Positions 17,133 to 26,813 of a DNA stretch of 64,000 nt are shown here, piece after piece; within the stretch, counting starts at the first letter, position 1, and each line of letters begins with the position of its first letter. A model generated the notes under the pieces. That model did not search any database and was not told the origin of the DNA. It worked only from the letters and a program-made list of their open reading frames with translations. Position numbers and translations under genes: made by a program. The stretch spans positions 341,009 through 405,008 of the forward strand of contig NZ_MQUQ01000004.1 in assembly GCF_001953865.1 (NCBI RefSeq). The letters run 5' to 3'. This DNA is from Amycolatopsis coloradensis (GTDB lineage: Bacteria; Actinomycetota; Actinomycetes; Mycobacteriales; Pseudonocardiaceae).

Positions 17133-17912
17133 TCAGAGCTGCTTCAGCATTCCGCCGTCGAGGATCAGGTCCGAGCCGTTCATGTTGGGCACCCGGCCGG
17201 AAGCCAGCAGCGCCACCAGCACGGCCATCTCCGCCGGTTCGGTGAACTGCCCGGTGTTCATTCCGGTCATCGCGGGCACCTGCGCGAGGAACTCTTCGTG
17301 GTCGATCCCCGCGCTCTTGGCCAGTCCGGCCGCCATCCCGTCGGTCGCCGTCCAGACCGCGGTTCGCGTCGGCCCCGGTGAGATCGTGTTCACCCGGACG
17401 CCTGCCTCGCCCACTTCGTCCGCGAGCGACTTGCCGAAGCTGGCCAATGCGGCCTTGGCGGCGGAGTAGTCGATCAGCCGGGGCAGCGGCAGCCGGGAGT
17501 TGACCGAGCCGATGTTGATGACGGTCCCCCGGCGTTCGAGCAGGCTCGGCAGGGCCGCGCGGGTGGTGCGCACCGCGCTGAAGAAGTTCAGTTCGAAGGC
17601 GTACTGCCAGTCGTCGTCGCTGATCGCCTGAAATCCGTCGGTGCGAGCGGGCGAGGCGCCGACGTTGTTGACCAGGATGTCGATGCCACCCAGTTCGGCG
17701 AGCGCCCAGTCCACCAGTTCCGTCGCCTGCGCCGGGACGGTCAGGTCCACCTGCCGGGTCAACGATGTCGCTTCGAGCAAGGGTTCACTGGCCGTACGAG
17801 CACAGGCGGCGACCCGCACTCCCTCCGCGGCCAGCGCCTGAACGATCGCGAGGCCGATGCCTCTGCTGGCGCCGGTGACCAGCGCCGTCTTGCCGTCCAG
17901 TTTGAGTTCCAT
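17133..17912 (-). CDS. Short-chain dehydrogenase/reductase
   Basis: A 259-residue classical SDR using NAD(P). The cofactor motif TGASRGIG is at 14-21, NNVG is at about 88, the catalytic Ser lies in INIGSVNSR, and the Tyr/Lys pair is in YSAAKAAL. The following SPGPTRTA segment and a C-terminal NGSDLILDGGM complete the family pattern. It is a single gene between a hairpin terminator and a 645-bp gap. Nearby pathways need ketoreductions that their own modules lack (the PKS modules at 38-49 kb have no KR), so a trans-acting role is possible. A cyclitol dehydrogenase is an equal alternative. Confidence 0.88.
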   Translation of the reverse strand: MELKLDGKTALVTGASRGIGLAIVQALAAEGVRVAACARTASEPLLEATSLTRQVDLTVPAQATELVDWALAELGGIDILVNNVGASPARTDGFQAISDDDWQYAFELNFFSAVRTTRAALPSLLERRGTVINIGSVNSRLPLPRLIDYSAAKAALASFGKSLADEVGEAGVRVNTISPGPTRTAVWTATDGMAAGLAKSAGIDHEEFLAQVPAMTGMNTGQFTEPAEMAVLVALLASGRVPNMNGSDLILDGGMLKQL

Positions 17913-18557
17913 CCTGCTCCATTCCCTCGGATACGCCTGTAATCGGACACGATATGGTCGAAGCCTCGGTCGTGTCGACTCCTACTTCCTGTCAAGCGCA
18001 CGAAAACAGGAGAACGGACGCGCCCCTTCGGCGCTTCCGTCATCTCCGATCTCCTGGTTTCGTGAACTGTGACAGCAGAGGTTTTCGAACGCCGAATCTT
18101 CGCGACCGGACACGGCACCTCGCCCCACGGTAAGCGCTCCACCGCCGCAGCTCGCCCCGGTCGCCGCGGACCCGACCCTCAGGTGAAAAATCGGCCCCGT
18201 GCAGCGGGTTGTCCGCGGCAACCGTACTCACCGGCGCGGGAGCCACGCCGAGCCGCCCCCTCGAACGTACGGAATTCACACCCAGGAGACCTGAATCCTG
18301 CTGAATTCCCACTCTGGCCGGAGGTGACGTGCAGATGACAGGGGCCGACCAGAGCTGCTAATCTCGAAAAAGGGGCGGTGTCATCTCCTGAATTTCCGAC
18401 CGTATGACTATTCAGGGCAGTTTCGCGGCTGCCCATTATTCTTGCGCCGAGTACGAGGGGATCGCGCGCGCCGAAGCGGCGTCGACAGCGCGACAGTCAT
18501 TGAGCCGCGGGCAGCGACGAATACCGCCGTTCGCAGCACTGGAGGGGTTACCAGGAC
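17913..18557. other. Divergent intergenic region between SDR and MFS genes
   Basis: It should hold both promoters. At 18382-18396 there is a weak leftward look-alike of the cluster promoter element (two mismatches to the unbL site, with TAGCAG 21 bp downstream). It is 440 bp from the SDR start, so I do not count it as a member. No gene recognised. Confidence 0.4.
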
Positions 18558-19934
18558 ATGAACCGTGTCGCAACGGTCGGCGTCTCGCTGACCGCGTTGT
18601 TCCTCATCCCCTTCACCTTCAGCGCGACGTCCGTGGCGCTCACCCGGATCACCGAGGATCTGCACACCACGTTCGCCGCCGCGCAATGGGTCGTCAACGG
18701 GTACAGCGCGACCCTCGCCGGCTTCATGCTGGTGACCGGCTCTCTCTCGGACCGGTACGGCCGCCGCAAGTTGTTCTTCGCGGGCGTCGCCTTGTTTTCG
18801 GTGTGCACGCTGGTGAGCGCGGTTGCCCCCGACATCGTGGTGCTCGACCTGGCCCGTGTCGTGGCCGGGATCGGCGCGGCTGCCATGGTGACCGGCGCCA
18901 GCGCGGTACTCGGACAGGCCTTCACCGGTGCGGAGCGGACGAAGATCTTCGGCCTGTTCGGCGCGACCCTCGGACTGGGTCTCGCGTTCGGGCTCACTCT
19001 GTCCGGGCTGCTGATCGAGTCGTTCGGCTGGCGCGGCGCGTTCTGGCTTCCCGGCGTGATCGGCCTGATCACGCTCGCGTTCTTCAGGTTCATCCCCGAA
19101 TCGCGCAAGACCGCGACGGCTCGGATGGACTGGAAGGGCCCGGCGGCGTTCACCTTCGCGCTGATGCTGCTGATCCTGGTGCTCGTGGAGGGGCCGGAGC
19201 TGGGCTGGACGTCCCCGCTCGTGCTGATCGCGCTGGTCGGTTCGGTGGCCTTGTTCCTGCTGTTCGCCGGAATCGAACGGCGAGCCGCCGATCCCATGCT
19301 GGATCTGCGGCTGCTGACCTCTCCCAGATTCCTCGGGCTGTGCGCCGCCATCGTCGCCATCGTCGCGGTGTTCGCCTCGATGGTGGTGTATCTGCCGTCG
19401 TATTTCGTGGCGACGCAAGCCGTGTCGGTGGCTCAGGCGGGTGCTCTCGTCGTCATCCTGACCGGACCGATGCTGGTGGTGCCGATCCTGTGCGGGATGG
19501 CCACCCGCTGGGTGAACCCGTTGACCCAGGTGATCGTGTCCTTGGTGCTGATCAGCGCGGGCGCGGCCTGGTTCGCCGCCACCGACGGGTACGTGGGGCC
19601 ACTGCTCCTGATGGGCGTCGGGATCGCCATCGCGTTCGGCCTGCTGGACGGCCTGGCGGTCGGCAGTGTGCCCGCCGAACAGGCGGGGATGGCCGCGGGC
19701 CTGTTCAACACCACCAAGCTGACCGGGGAGACCCTCGCCGTCACCGTGGTCGGTTCGATGCTGGCCGCCCGGACCTCCGGCGCCCTTGCCGGTGCGGAGT
19801 ACCCGGCGGCCATGGACCTCGCGCTGTGGGTGCTCGGCGCACTGTGCCTTGGCGTGGCACTGCTGGTCGCGGTGCTGTTCCGGACTTCGGAACCGGAGCC
19901 GGAGACACGGAGGCGGCGGGCAGCGGTGTCCTGA
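18558..19934 (+). CDS. MFS drug:H+ antiporter (DHA2-like exporter)
   Basis: A 458-residue membrane protein with many hydrophobic helices and the major-facilitator signature GSLSDRYGRRK between TM2 and TM3. The motif-C-like glycine-rich helix GATLGLGLAFGLTLSG, typical of antiporters, is present. A GGAGG lies 12 bp before the ATG. It is convergent with the end of tebC (12-bp gap) and divergent from the SDR. It most likely exports the product of one of the flanking pathways and so gives self-protection; the substrate cannot be read from sequence. Confidence 0.88.
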   Translation: MNRVATVGVSLTALFLIPFTFSATSVALTRITEDLHTTFAAAQWVVNGYSATLAGFMLVTGSLSDRYGRRKLFFAGVALFSVCTLVSAVAPDIVVLDLARVVAGIGAAAMVTGASAVLGQAFTGAERTKIFGLFGATLGLGLAFGLTLSGLLIESFGWRGAFWLPGVIGLITLAFFRFIPESRKTATARMDWKGPAAFTFALMLLILVLVEGPELGWTSPLVLIALVGSVALFLLFAGIERRAADPMLDLRLLTSPRFLGLCAAIVAIVAVFASMVVYLPSYFVATQAVSVAQAGALVVILTGPMLVVPILCGMATRWVNPLTQVIVSLVLISAGAAWFAATDGYVGPLLLMGVGIAIAFGLLDGLAVGSVPAEQAGMAAGLFNTTKLTGETLAVTVVGSMLAARTSGALAGAEYPAAMDLALWVLGALCLGVALLVAVLFRTSEPEPETRRRRAAVS

Positions 19935-19945
19935 CGGCCACGTCG

Positions 19946-20359
19946 TCAGCTGAAGTCCGCGAGCGCGTGCGCCAGTTCCGCCGGTATCCCGGCGGGCAGG
20001 ACCCCGCCGTCCGCCCGGCGCATACAGGCGACCGTCTGGGTTCCGCGCGCGGCCAGCGTCGCACCGCGGCGGAATTCGAAACCCATCTCGATCCGGTTGC
20101 CGGAGGTGGCCCGCAGGGTCATTTCGACGCCGACCTCGTCGAGGGCGAAACACTCGGCGTAGAAGTCCATCGAGCAGGAGACGGTGACCATCACGAAGTC
20201 ACCGGTGCGCAGCGACTTCAGCACACCCGGCGCGTGCTCGGCGAGGAAGAACTCCCGGCAGTGTCCTTGCCAGTGCAGGTAATGCGCGAAATACACATTG
20301 CCGACCAGGTTCGTCTCGTCCAGGGTCACCACGTGGTCGTGGCGATAGACCGCGGGCAT
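19946..20359 (-). CDS. tebC: Enediyne thioesterase TEBC (E10 type, hotdog fold)
   Basis: A 137-residue hotdog thioesterase of the enediyne cassette (homologues SgcE10, CalE7). It hydrolyses the linear polyene from the ACP of PksE, often with decarboxylation. The typical N-terminal VTLDETNLVGNVYFAHYLHW block holds the catalytic Asn/Arg-type region, followed by GHCREFFLAEHAPGVL and a long strand SCSMDFYAECFALDE. Length is normal. Its ATG overlaps the pksE stop by one base (TGATG), so it is the last gene of unbL-unbV-unbU-pksE-tebC. Confidence 0.93.
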   Translation of the reverse strand: MPAVYRHDHVVTLDETNLVGNVYFAHYLHWQGHCREFFLAEHAPGVLKSLRTGDFVMVTVSCSMDFYAECFALDEVGVEMTLRATSGNRIEMGFEFRRGATLAARGTQTVACMRRADGGVLPAGIPAELAHALADFS

Positions 20360-23300
20360 CAGGGCCGCCCGATCGCGAGCGCGAGCACCACCGCGTCCCC
20401 GGTCTCCAGCACCCGCACCTTCGCGGTGAGCACCCGCGGCGCACCGGAACTCGCGACCACGATGCCGTCTTCGGTGACCTCGTCGATCCGCGACGGGGTG
20501 AGCGCGGACTCCCCGAGCGCCTCCCGAGAGGACCGCACCCTGGCCGCGGTCGTCTCGACGTCCTCGCCGAGCTTGTCCGCGAGCGACACGGCGAGTTCGC
20601 CGTCCACCGGGTCCTGGCCCACGGCGGTGCCCGTGACGGGGACGGCGGCCCAGCCGGTGCCCGGTGGTGGCGCGGCGAGCGCGATCGGGCTTCCCGCACC
20701 GGAATCGGTGCTCAGTTCCAGGCGGTCCTCGATCCCGCATTCGATCAGCCGCCGGGAAAGCCACGGGCCGATCAGCCGCACCGGCATCCCGTCCGGCCAG
20801 TCGCGGGTGCCCACCGCGCGCAGCCGCAGCGACCGCCACCCGGCGACCGCGAGCCCGTCGGGGCGGACGAGGCGGACGTCGAAACTGTATTCGCCGTCGG
20901 TATGCGCGAGCTCGGTCCCCAGTACGCGCAGTGGCCCGGACGGTTCGCGCCAGACGGTGAACTCCTCGGCCCCGATCGGCAGGGCGAGCCGGTGCGGAAC
21001 GCAGGCGAGCAACGCGTGCAGGGTGGCGTCGTGCGCGGCGGGGTCGCCGAGCCACAACTGTCCACTGTGGAACTCCGAGAACCACGGGCCCGGCACGCCG
21101 TCGTTGAGCCACGCGTCGATCCCGAACGCCGACAGGTGCCGGTATCCGGCCACTCGGCGGAACCGTCCACTGTGGAAGAACAGTGGGCCGTACCACGGGC
21201 TGGTCCCGGTGATCGGCTCCGCGGCCTCGATCGGTGGCGGCGGCTCGGGTGCCTCGCGCACCACCGCCGAGAACCGCGGGGCGGCGAACCGGTCGGTGTC
21301 GTCGCGCAGTTCCACCGCGGTCCCGTCCGGCGCGGTCAGCGCGGCGACCCGGATGGTCCTGGCGGCCTTGGCGTCGATGGTGACCGGCACCCGGAATCGC
21401 GGTTCGGCCAGTGCGGACACGCCTTCGGGGTGCCCCGCCAGTGCGGCGGCCTGCCGCATCGCTTCCAGGCCGACCACGGCGGGCAGCACCGGCACGCCGT
21501 CGAGGCGGTGCTCGTCGAGGTACGGGTCCGCCCCCAGTGCGAGGTCGGCCTCCAGCACCGCCTCCACCCCGGGCACCCGTACGCGGGTCCGCTCCGCGAA
21601 CCTCGGCGTGGAACCGGCGGGTGTTCCGGCGGACAGGGTCGGTGTCGCCGGGAACCGTGCGGTCAGCAGGACCGTGACCGGTGATCCGGGATCTTCGAGC
21701 ACTCCGGCCATCGCCCGCACGCCCCGCTCCGGGGTGATCGGTTCGATCCCGAGCCTGCGCAGCCGGTCCAGCACGTCGAGCCGGACGCCCATGCCGATCT
21801 CGGACCAGACCGACCACTCCAGCAGATGCGCCCGACAGGACGGGTGGACGGCCGCCCATCGCTCCACTTCGACGCGGAGCCAGTCGTTGGCGACGCAGTA
21901 TTCGGACTGCCCGGCAAGCCCCTGCCTGCCGATGATCGAGCCGAAACCGAGTATCAGCTTGAGTTCTTCACCGAACTCGGCGAGCAACCTCCGCAGACCG
22001 CCGGTCTTCGGCCGCAGGGTCGCCGCCAGCGACGCGGCGGTGACCTCGCTCATCCGGCGGGGCTCGTTCAGGCCCGCGCCGTGCAGCAGACCGCGCACCG
22101 GGCCAGGGCACCGCGCTTTCAGCGCACGCACCTGCTCGGCGTCGGCGACGTCGCAGCGTTCGTAGCGCGCCGTCACGCCTGCCCCGGCGCGCTCCAGTCC
22201 CGCCAGCACGTGCGGCGCGTCGGCCGGTGAGCGGCCGGTGAACACCAGTGTGCAGCCGGTCCGCTCGGCCAGTGCGATCGCGGCGTACGCGGTGATCCCG
22301 GAGACCCCGCCGGTGACCAGGCAGACGTCCGCCGCCGTCAGCGGTTCCGGTGCCCCGCTTCCCTGCCGCCGTGCGAACAGCGTGGCGCGGCGCACCGATC
22401 CGTCCCGTTCGCAACGGAGTTCCAGGTAGCGTTCCGGCGCCGCTCCCGTCAGCACGGCGGGATCCGGCCGGAAGTCCGGGTCCGGCAGTTCGGCGACGAC
22501 CACCACACAGGACAGTTCGACCGCCGCGCTCCTGGCGATTCCCGCCGCCGCCGGGTGTCCACAATGGACCACGAGCAACCGCTCCGGCCCGGCGCCCGCG
22601 ATCATCGCGAGCAGGTCCGCGATCTCGGCGGGACCGGCGTTCTCCGGCACTTCGACGGCGAGGCCGGGTTTGCCCGCCCCGCCGGACAGCTCGTGCAGCC
22701 AGTGCCCGGCGGTGGCACGCACCGTCCATCGCACCGGCCCGGTGTGCTCCGGCGTGAACGGTTCCCATCGCTGTTCGAACGGCCGCACCCAGTTCGCCAC
22801 CCCGGCCACCGAATCGGTCTCCAGCGGGGCTTCCGGCAGGCCGGTCAGCTCCGCGGCCGCGTCCGCGACGGTCGCGGACGCCAGCGAAAGCGGCGTGTCC
22901 GGCGGGCGCTTGCCCAGCTCCGCCGCCACCGTGCTGACGATCTGCACCACCTGCAACGAGTTCAGGTGCAGATCCCCGAGCAGCGAACTGCCGGGGGTGA
23001 TCGAACCGGCGGGCAGTTCGAGGACGGTGGCCAGATGCGCGGTCAGCACGGCGAGCGGATCCGTGCCGGTCTCGCCGGGAGTCACGGGCACCTCGTCCGG
23101 CACCGGTGTCATCGCTTCGATCTCCGGCGCGTCGACCCAGCCCGTCCGGTTCTCGCACGGGTTCACCACGAAGTCCGGTACCGCGTCCAGCGGCAGCGGC
23201 CGGTTCGCCCTGCCCGCGAACCACGGCTCCAGATCCGCACCGGCGCAGGCCGCCAGCACCGCGGTGGCGAACGCGTGCCGCGCGGGCTCACCGCCGGTGT

Positions 23301-25830
23301 CCATGCTCAGCACCGGCAGGCCCGCCGGTTCGGCGAGCCCGGTCAGCATCGTGCCCGGCCCGGCTTCCAGCAGCAGATCGCAGCGCCCGGCCAGTTCCGC
23401 GAGCGCACGGCTGAACAGCACCGGCCCGGTGAGCTGGCGGACGAGCAGGTCGCGCAGTTCGTCGCCGCCCGCGGTCACCCGGGTGCCGGTGATCGTGGAG
23501 AACACCGGACGGCCGGGCGCGAGCAACGGGAATCCCCGCAGGGCTCGGCGAAGTGGCTCCTCGCTCGCGCTCATGGCCGGACTGTGGAACCCGTGGGAGA
23601 CCCGCAGTTCGCTCGCGGTCACGCCTTCCGCGCGCGCCCGGCGGAGTACCTCGGCGATATCCGGGCGGGGGCCGGAGACGACCACCTGGGCGGGCCCGTT
23701 GATCCCGGCGAGCACCACCGAGGTTCCCGCGAGCAGCGCCGTCGCACCGGATTCCGCGATGCCGAGACTGGCCATCGTGGTGCCCGCGGTGCCGTGTTCG
23801 GCCATGATCCGGCCGCGGGCGGCGGCGAGTTCCACCGCCGTTCCCGCCGGGCAGCAGTCCGCCCACCGCAGGGCCGTGAGCTCACCGAGGCTGTGCCCGA
23901 CCGCGGCTTCCGCACGCACGCCGAGTTCGGCGAGCCAGGCCAGTGCGGCGAGGGACTGCCGGACGATCGCGGGCTGCGCCACACTCGTGTCCACAGTAGA
24001 CACCGCCGTTCCGGTGGGCAGTCCCGGCACGCCGAGGTCCGCCGCCCAGCCGGGAAGTGCCACGCGGACCGGCGCGGCCTGCCCGGGGAACAGCAGCCCC
24101 AGCCGGGCCGCTCGCGCCGAACCGAGTGCGAAACCGCCGTGCCGATCGAACCGCGGTTCGCCGGACCAGCCCTCGGTCGCGGCCGACGCCGCCTTCGCGG
24201 CCGATGCCAGCTCGTCGGGATCACGCGCCACCAACGCCGCGCGCAGCTTGCCCGGCCCCGGGCCGTCCCGCCAGGCGGTGGCGGCGAGATCGCCGACCTC
24301 GGCAGTGCTCAGCGATCCGGCGCTCGCGGCCAGCGCGGTGAGCCGGGCGGAAAGGTCCGCCGGGCTCGTCGCGCCGAGCAGCACGATCTCGGTTTCCTCC
24401 CGCCGTGCCGACCAGCGGCGGGTCGCGGCGGACAGCCCGCCGTCCGAGCCACCGGGCGCGCCTCGCAGGACCACGTGCGCGTTGATCCCGCCGAAACCCA
24501 TCGAGGAGACACCGGCGACGGGGATCTCGTCCGGCCACGGCTCGGCTTCGGCGAGCAGCCGCAGCGGCACGGAATCCGCGCGCAGCAACTCCTGCGGTCG
24601 TTCGCAGCCGGTGACCGGTGGCAGCACCCGGTGAAAGACGGACAATGCCGCCTTGATCAGCCCCGCCACCCCGGCCGCCGCCTTGGTGTGCCCGATGTTC
24701 GCCTTCACCGTGCTCAGCGCGGCAGGTGCCGCGCCGGTGCCGCGGACTTCGGTCAGTGCCTCGAGTTCCACGCGGTCGCCGACCTCGGTGCCGGTACCGT
24801 GCCCCTCGATCAGGCCCGCCGACTCCGGGGCCAGCCCGGCGGCCCGGTAGGCACGGCGCAGGGCGAGCACCTGCCCGGCCCGTTCCGGGCGACTGAGCCC
24901 ACCCGAACCGTCCGAAGAGGACGCCCAGCCGGCGAGCCGCGCGTACTCGCGCAGCCCCCGCCGTTCGGCGTCTCCCGCCCGCATCAGCGCGATCACCCCG
25001 CAGCCCTCACCGGGCAGGAAACCGGTCGGCCGCTCGTCGTAGACCCGCATCCGGTCGGTGGCGAGCGCGCCGAGCCGGGAGAACCCGATTAGTTCCAGCG
25101 GATCGATCGACATGTCCACTCCGCCGGCGAGCGCGAAGTCCAGCTCACCGGCGGCCAGCGCGCGGGCCGCGGTCATCACCGCGAGGAGGCTGGACGAACA
25201 GGCACCGTCCACTGTGTACCCGGTGCCGTGCAGGTCGAAGTGGTTGCAGATCCGGCCCGCGATGGTGTTGGCCAGCGTCCCGGTGAGCATTTCCTCCCCC
25301 GGTTCGGGAAACGGCTGCTTGACCAGGTGTTCCATCCGGCGGAGCACGTCCCCGGACAACCCCGCCGGAGCACCCGCCTCCGCCAGCGCGGTCGCGGCGG
25401 CGTCGGCGAGGAACGGCCAGCGCAGCCGCAGGGTCGCCGCCCTGGTGAACTCACCGGTCAGTGAATTGCCGAGCACCACCCCCGCCGTGTCGCGGTCGAG
25501 CCCGTCGCCGCCGGGGAAACCGGCGTCGGCCAGCGCGTCGGCCGCGGTCTCCAGCGCGAGCCAGTGCGTCTGGTCGGCCGCGCGGTACAGCGGGCCGGGG
25601 ATCCCGAACCGCCGCCGGTCGAACGCCCAGTCCCGCAGCACCCCGGCATGGGTCACGTAGGTGAGATCGGCGTCCGCCCGGTCACCGCGGTACCGGCGGG
25701 ACAACCGGCACTCCGGGATGCGCCGGAACGCGCGGCGGCGGGCGAGCACGTTCTGCCAGAGCTGGGCGGGCGAGGTGGCGTCCGGGTACCGGCAGGCCAT
25801 CCCGACGACCGCGATGGGCTCCCCGGTCAC
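20359..25830 (-). CDS. pksE: Iterative enediyne polyketide synthase PksE (KS-AT-ACP-KR-DH-PPTase)
   Basis: An 1823-residue iterative type I PKS that builds the enediyne polyene core from malonyl-CoA. KS residues are Cys211 (TVDGACSSSL), His344 (EGHGTGT) and His381 (ANIGHTK). AT Ser647 lies in GHSLGE, with GFHS at about 747-750, a malonyl-type motif. The ACP attachment Ser958 is in DLHLNSLQ. The KR has LVTGGVSGI (1171-1179) and Tyr1311. DH His1441 lies in HRLDGVPVLP. The C-terminal about 120 residues correspond to the integrated phosphopantetheinyl transferase of the family; its usual W-x-x-KEA-like motif is only loosely kept (VRSSREALG), which deserves checking. The GTG start at 25830 is chosen because it overlaps the unbU stop by 4 bp; the frame stays open further upstream but would run through unbU. 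Confidence 0.95.
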   Translation of the reverse strand: MTGEPIAVVGMACRYPDATSPAQLWQNVLARRRAFRRIPECRLSRRYRGDRADADLTYVTHAGVLRDWAFDRRRFGIPGPLYRAADQTHWLALETAADALADAGFPGGDGLDRDTAGVVLGNSLTGEFTRAATLRLRWPFLADAAATALAEAGAPAGLSGDVLRRMEHLVKQPFPEPGEEMLTGTLANTIAGRICNHFDLHGTGYTVDGACSSSLLAVMTAARALAAGELDFALAGGVDMSIDPLELIGFSRLGALATDRMRVYDERPTGFLPGEGCGVIALMRAGDAERRGLREYARLAGWASSSDGSGGLSRPERAGQVLALRRAYRAAGLAPESAGLIEGHGTGTEVGDRVELEALTEVRGTGAAPAALSTVKANIGHTKAAAGVAGLIKAALSVFHRVLPPVTGCERPQELLRADSVPLRLLAEAEPWPDEIPVAGVSSMGFGGINAHVVLRGAPGGSDGGLSAATRRWSARREETEIVLLGATSPADLSARLTALAASAGSLSTAEVGDLAATAWRDGPGPGKLRAALVARDPDELASAAKAASAATEGWSGEPRFDRHGGFALGSARAARLGLLFPGQAAPVRVALPGWAADLGVPGLPTGTAVSTVDTSVAQPAIVRQSLAALAWLAELGVRAEAAVGHSLGELTALRWADCCPAGTAVELAAARGRIMAEHGTAGTTMASLGIAESGATALLAGTSVVLAGINGPAQVVVSGPRPDIAEVLRRARAEGVTASELRVSHGFHSPAMSASEEPLRRALRGFPLLAPGRPVFSTITGTRVTAGGDELRDLLVRQLTGPVLFSRALAELAGRCDLLLEAGPGTMLTGLAEPAGLPVLSMDTGGEPARHAFATAVLAACAGADLEPWFAGRANRPLPLDAVPDFVVNPCENRTGWVDAPEIEAMTPVPDEVPVTPGETGTDPLAVLTAHLATVLELPAGSITPGSSLLGDLHLNSLQVVQIVSTVAAELGKRPPDTPLSLASATVADAAAELTGLPEAPLETDSVAGVANWVRPFEQRWEPFTPEHTGPVRWTVRATAGHWLHELSGGAGKPGLAVEVPENAGPAEIADLLAMIAGAGPERLLVVHCGHPAAAGIARSAAVELSCVVVVAELPDPDFRPDPAVLTGAAPERYLELRCERDGSVRRATLFARRQGSGAPEPLTAADVCLVTGGVSGITAYAAIALAERTGCTLVFTGRSPADAPHVLAGLERAGAGVTARYERCDVADAEQVRALKARCPGPVRGLLHGAGLNEPRRMSEVTAASLAATLRPKTGGLRRLLAEFGEELKLILGFGSIIGRQGLAGQSEYCVANDWLRVEVERWAAVHPSCRAHLLEWSVWSEIGMGVRLDVLDRLRRLGIEPITPERGVRAMAGVLEDPGSPVTVLLTARFPATPTLSAGTPAGSTPRFAERTRVRVPGVEAVLEADLALGADPYLDEHRLDGVPVLPAVVGLEAMRQAAALAGHPEGVSALAEPRFRVPVTIDAKAARTIRVAALTAPDGTAVELRDDTDRFAAPRFSAVVREAPEPPPPIEAAEPITGTSPWYGPLFFHSGRFRRVAGYRHLSAFGIDAWLNDGVPGPWFSEFHSGQLWLGDPAAHDATLHALLACVPHRLALPIGAEEFTVWREPSGPLRVLGTELAHTDGEYSFDVRLVRPDGLAVAGWRSLRLRAVGTRDWPDGMPVRLIGPWLSRRLIECGIEDRLELSTDSGAGSPIALAAPPPGTGWAAVPVTGTAVGQDPVDGELAVSLADKLGEDVETTAARVRSSREALGESALTPSRIDEVTEDGIVVASSGAPRVLTAKVRVLETGDAVVLALAIGRP

Positions 25831-26813
25831 GACCCGGTCCCGGATCTGACCCGAGGCGCGTCCTTCGACGGCGTCGGCCGGTGCTCGCTCACCACCAGTA
25901 CCAGCCCGCGCAGTACGCAGGTGATCACGAGCGCGAAGAACAGGCCGAACACCACGCCCGAAACCACCAGCACGCCGTAGATCAGTCCGGCGGAGGCACC
26001 GAAGATCGCTTGGTTGCGCGGTTTCGTCGGGGTGGTTCCCGGATCGGTGATCATGTAGTTGGTGTAGAGGATGAACGCGACCCCGGTGACCGGGAGCAGC
26101 GCGCCGATCAGCGCGTGGTCGAGCAGCAGCCACCGCAGCACCGCCTGCGCGGCGAAACCGCCGACCCAGCCCACTATCAGCGGGACCTTGCCGGTGAGCT
26201 TGGCGTTGAGCATCGTGCCGAGCATCAGGATGCCCAGCGGGATCAGCCAGTCCACCGTGCCGGTGACGAAGTTCGTGAAATGGTACGGCGGCGCGATCCC
26301 GACCCACGGGAAGATCAGCAGCACCACCACGATGCCCGAGTTCGACGGGTTCAGCACATGCCGCAGCTTTCCCCTGGACCGCACCCGGACCACGTACTTC
26401 GTCGCGTTGCCCACCACCACCGCCATCAGGTACGGCCAGACCGAGGCGTTGCCGTACAACAGCATCGCGCACGCCAGCGCGGTGATATGCGGCGGCAGCA
26501 GGAAAGTCACCATCGCGCTCGCACCACCGGCGTACTCGGGGGTCCGCCCGTACGCCCAGCTGTCCAGCCGCTCGAACAGCAGCGCGGTCGCGTAGCCGAC
26601 CACGACCGCGAGCAGCGGGGTGATCGGAGCCTGCTCGAACCCGAGGACGAGATGGCCGACGACGGTGAACGCCGTGATCGACATCGCGAACCGGCGCAGT
26701 GCCTTGATCCGCTTGTCCGGGCCGGGATCCGGGACCGCCACGGTCGTCGGCGGCGCCGGGAGCGCCGGTGCCGTCGCGGCGGCGTTCCGCCGCGATTCGG
26801 TCGTGCTCGTCAT
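25827..26813 (-). CDS. unbU: Enediyne cassette membrane protein UnbU (E5 type)
   Basis: A 328-residue integral membrane protein with about eight to nine hydrophobic helices. It resembles the NqrB/RnfD fold, with TNYMITDPGTTPTKPRNQ being the conserved region that covalently binds flavin in relatives. In enediyne clusters this protein (SgcE5/UnbU) is always part of the five-gene cassette, but its reaction is unsettled. It overlaps unbV and pksE by 4 bp on each side. A redox or export role is inferred from its relatives only. Confidence 0.92.
   Translation of the reverse strand: MTSTTESRRNAAATAPALPAPPTTVAVPDPGPDKRIKALRRFAMSITAFTVVGHLVLGFEQAPITPLLAVVVGYATALLFERLDSWAYGRTPEYAGGASAMVTFLLPPHITALACAMLLYGNASVWPYLMAVVVGNATKYVVRVRSRGKLRHVLNPSNSGIVVVLLIFPWVGIAPPYHFTNFVTGTVDWLIPLGILMLGTMLNAKLTGKVPLIVGWVGGFAAQAVLRWLLLDHALIGALLPVTGVAFILYTNYMITDPGTTPTKPRNQAIFGASAGLIYGVLVVSGVVFGLFFALVITCVLRGLVLVVSEHRPTPSKDAPRVRSGTGS

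Noticed and set aside
18355..18396. Ninth copy of the shared promoter element
   Set aside because: It has CATCT-CCTGAA-TTTC instead of CTTCT-N6-TTGC and a TAGCAG hexamer; it is 440 bp from the nearest co-directional start (SDR), so I treat it as a chance look-alike.
18404..25092. Very long plus-strand open frames opposite the MFS/pksE region
   Set aside because: They are antisense shadows caused by high GC at third codon positions; they are Arg/Pro/Gly-rich with no domains, whereas the minus strand has complete enediyne genes.
25831..26472. N-terminal extension of the PksE frame
   Set aside because: The open frame continues but lies inside unbU in another frame and lacks PKS-like sequence; the GTG at 25830 overlaps the unbU stop by 4 bp and begins the KS homology.
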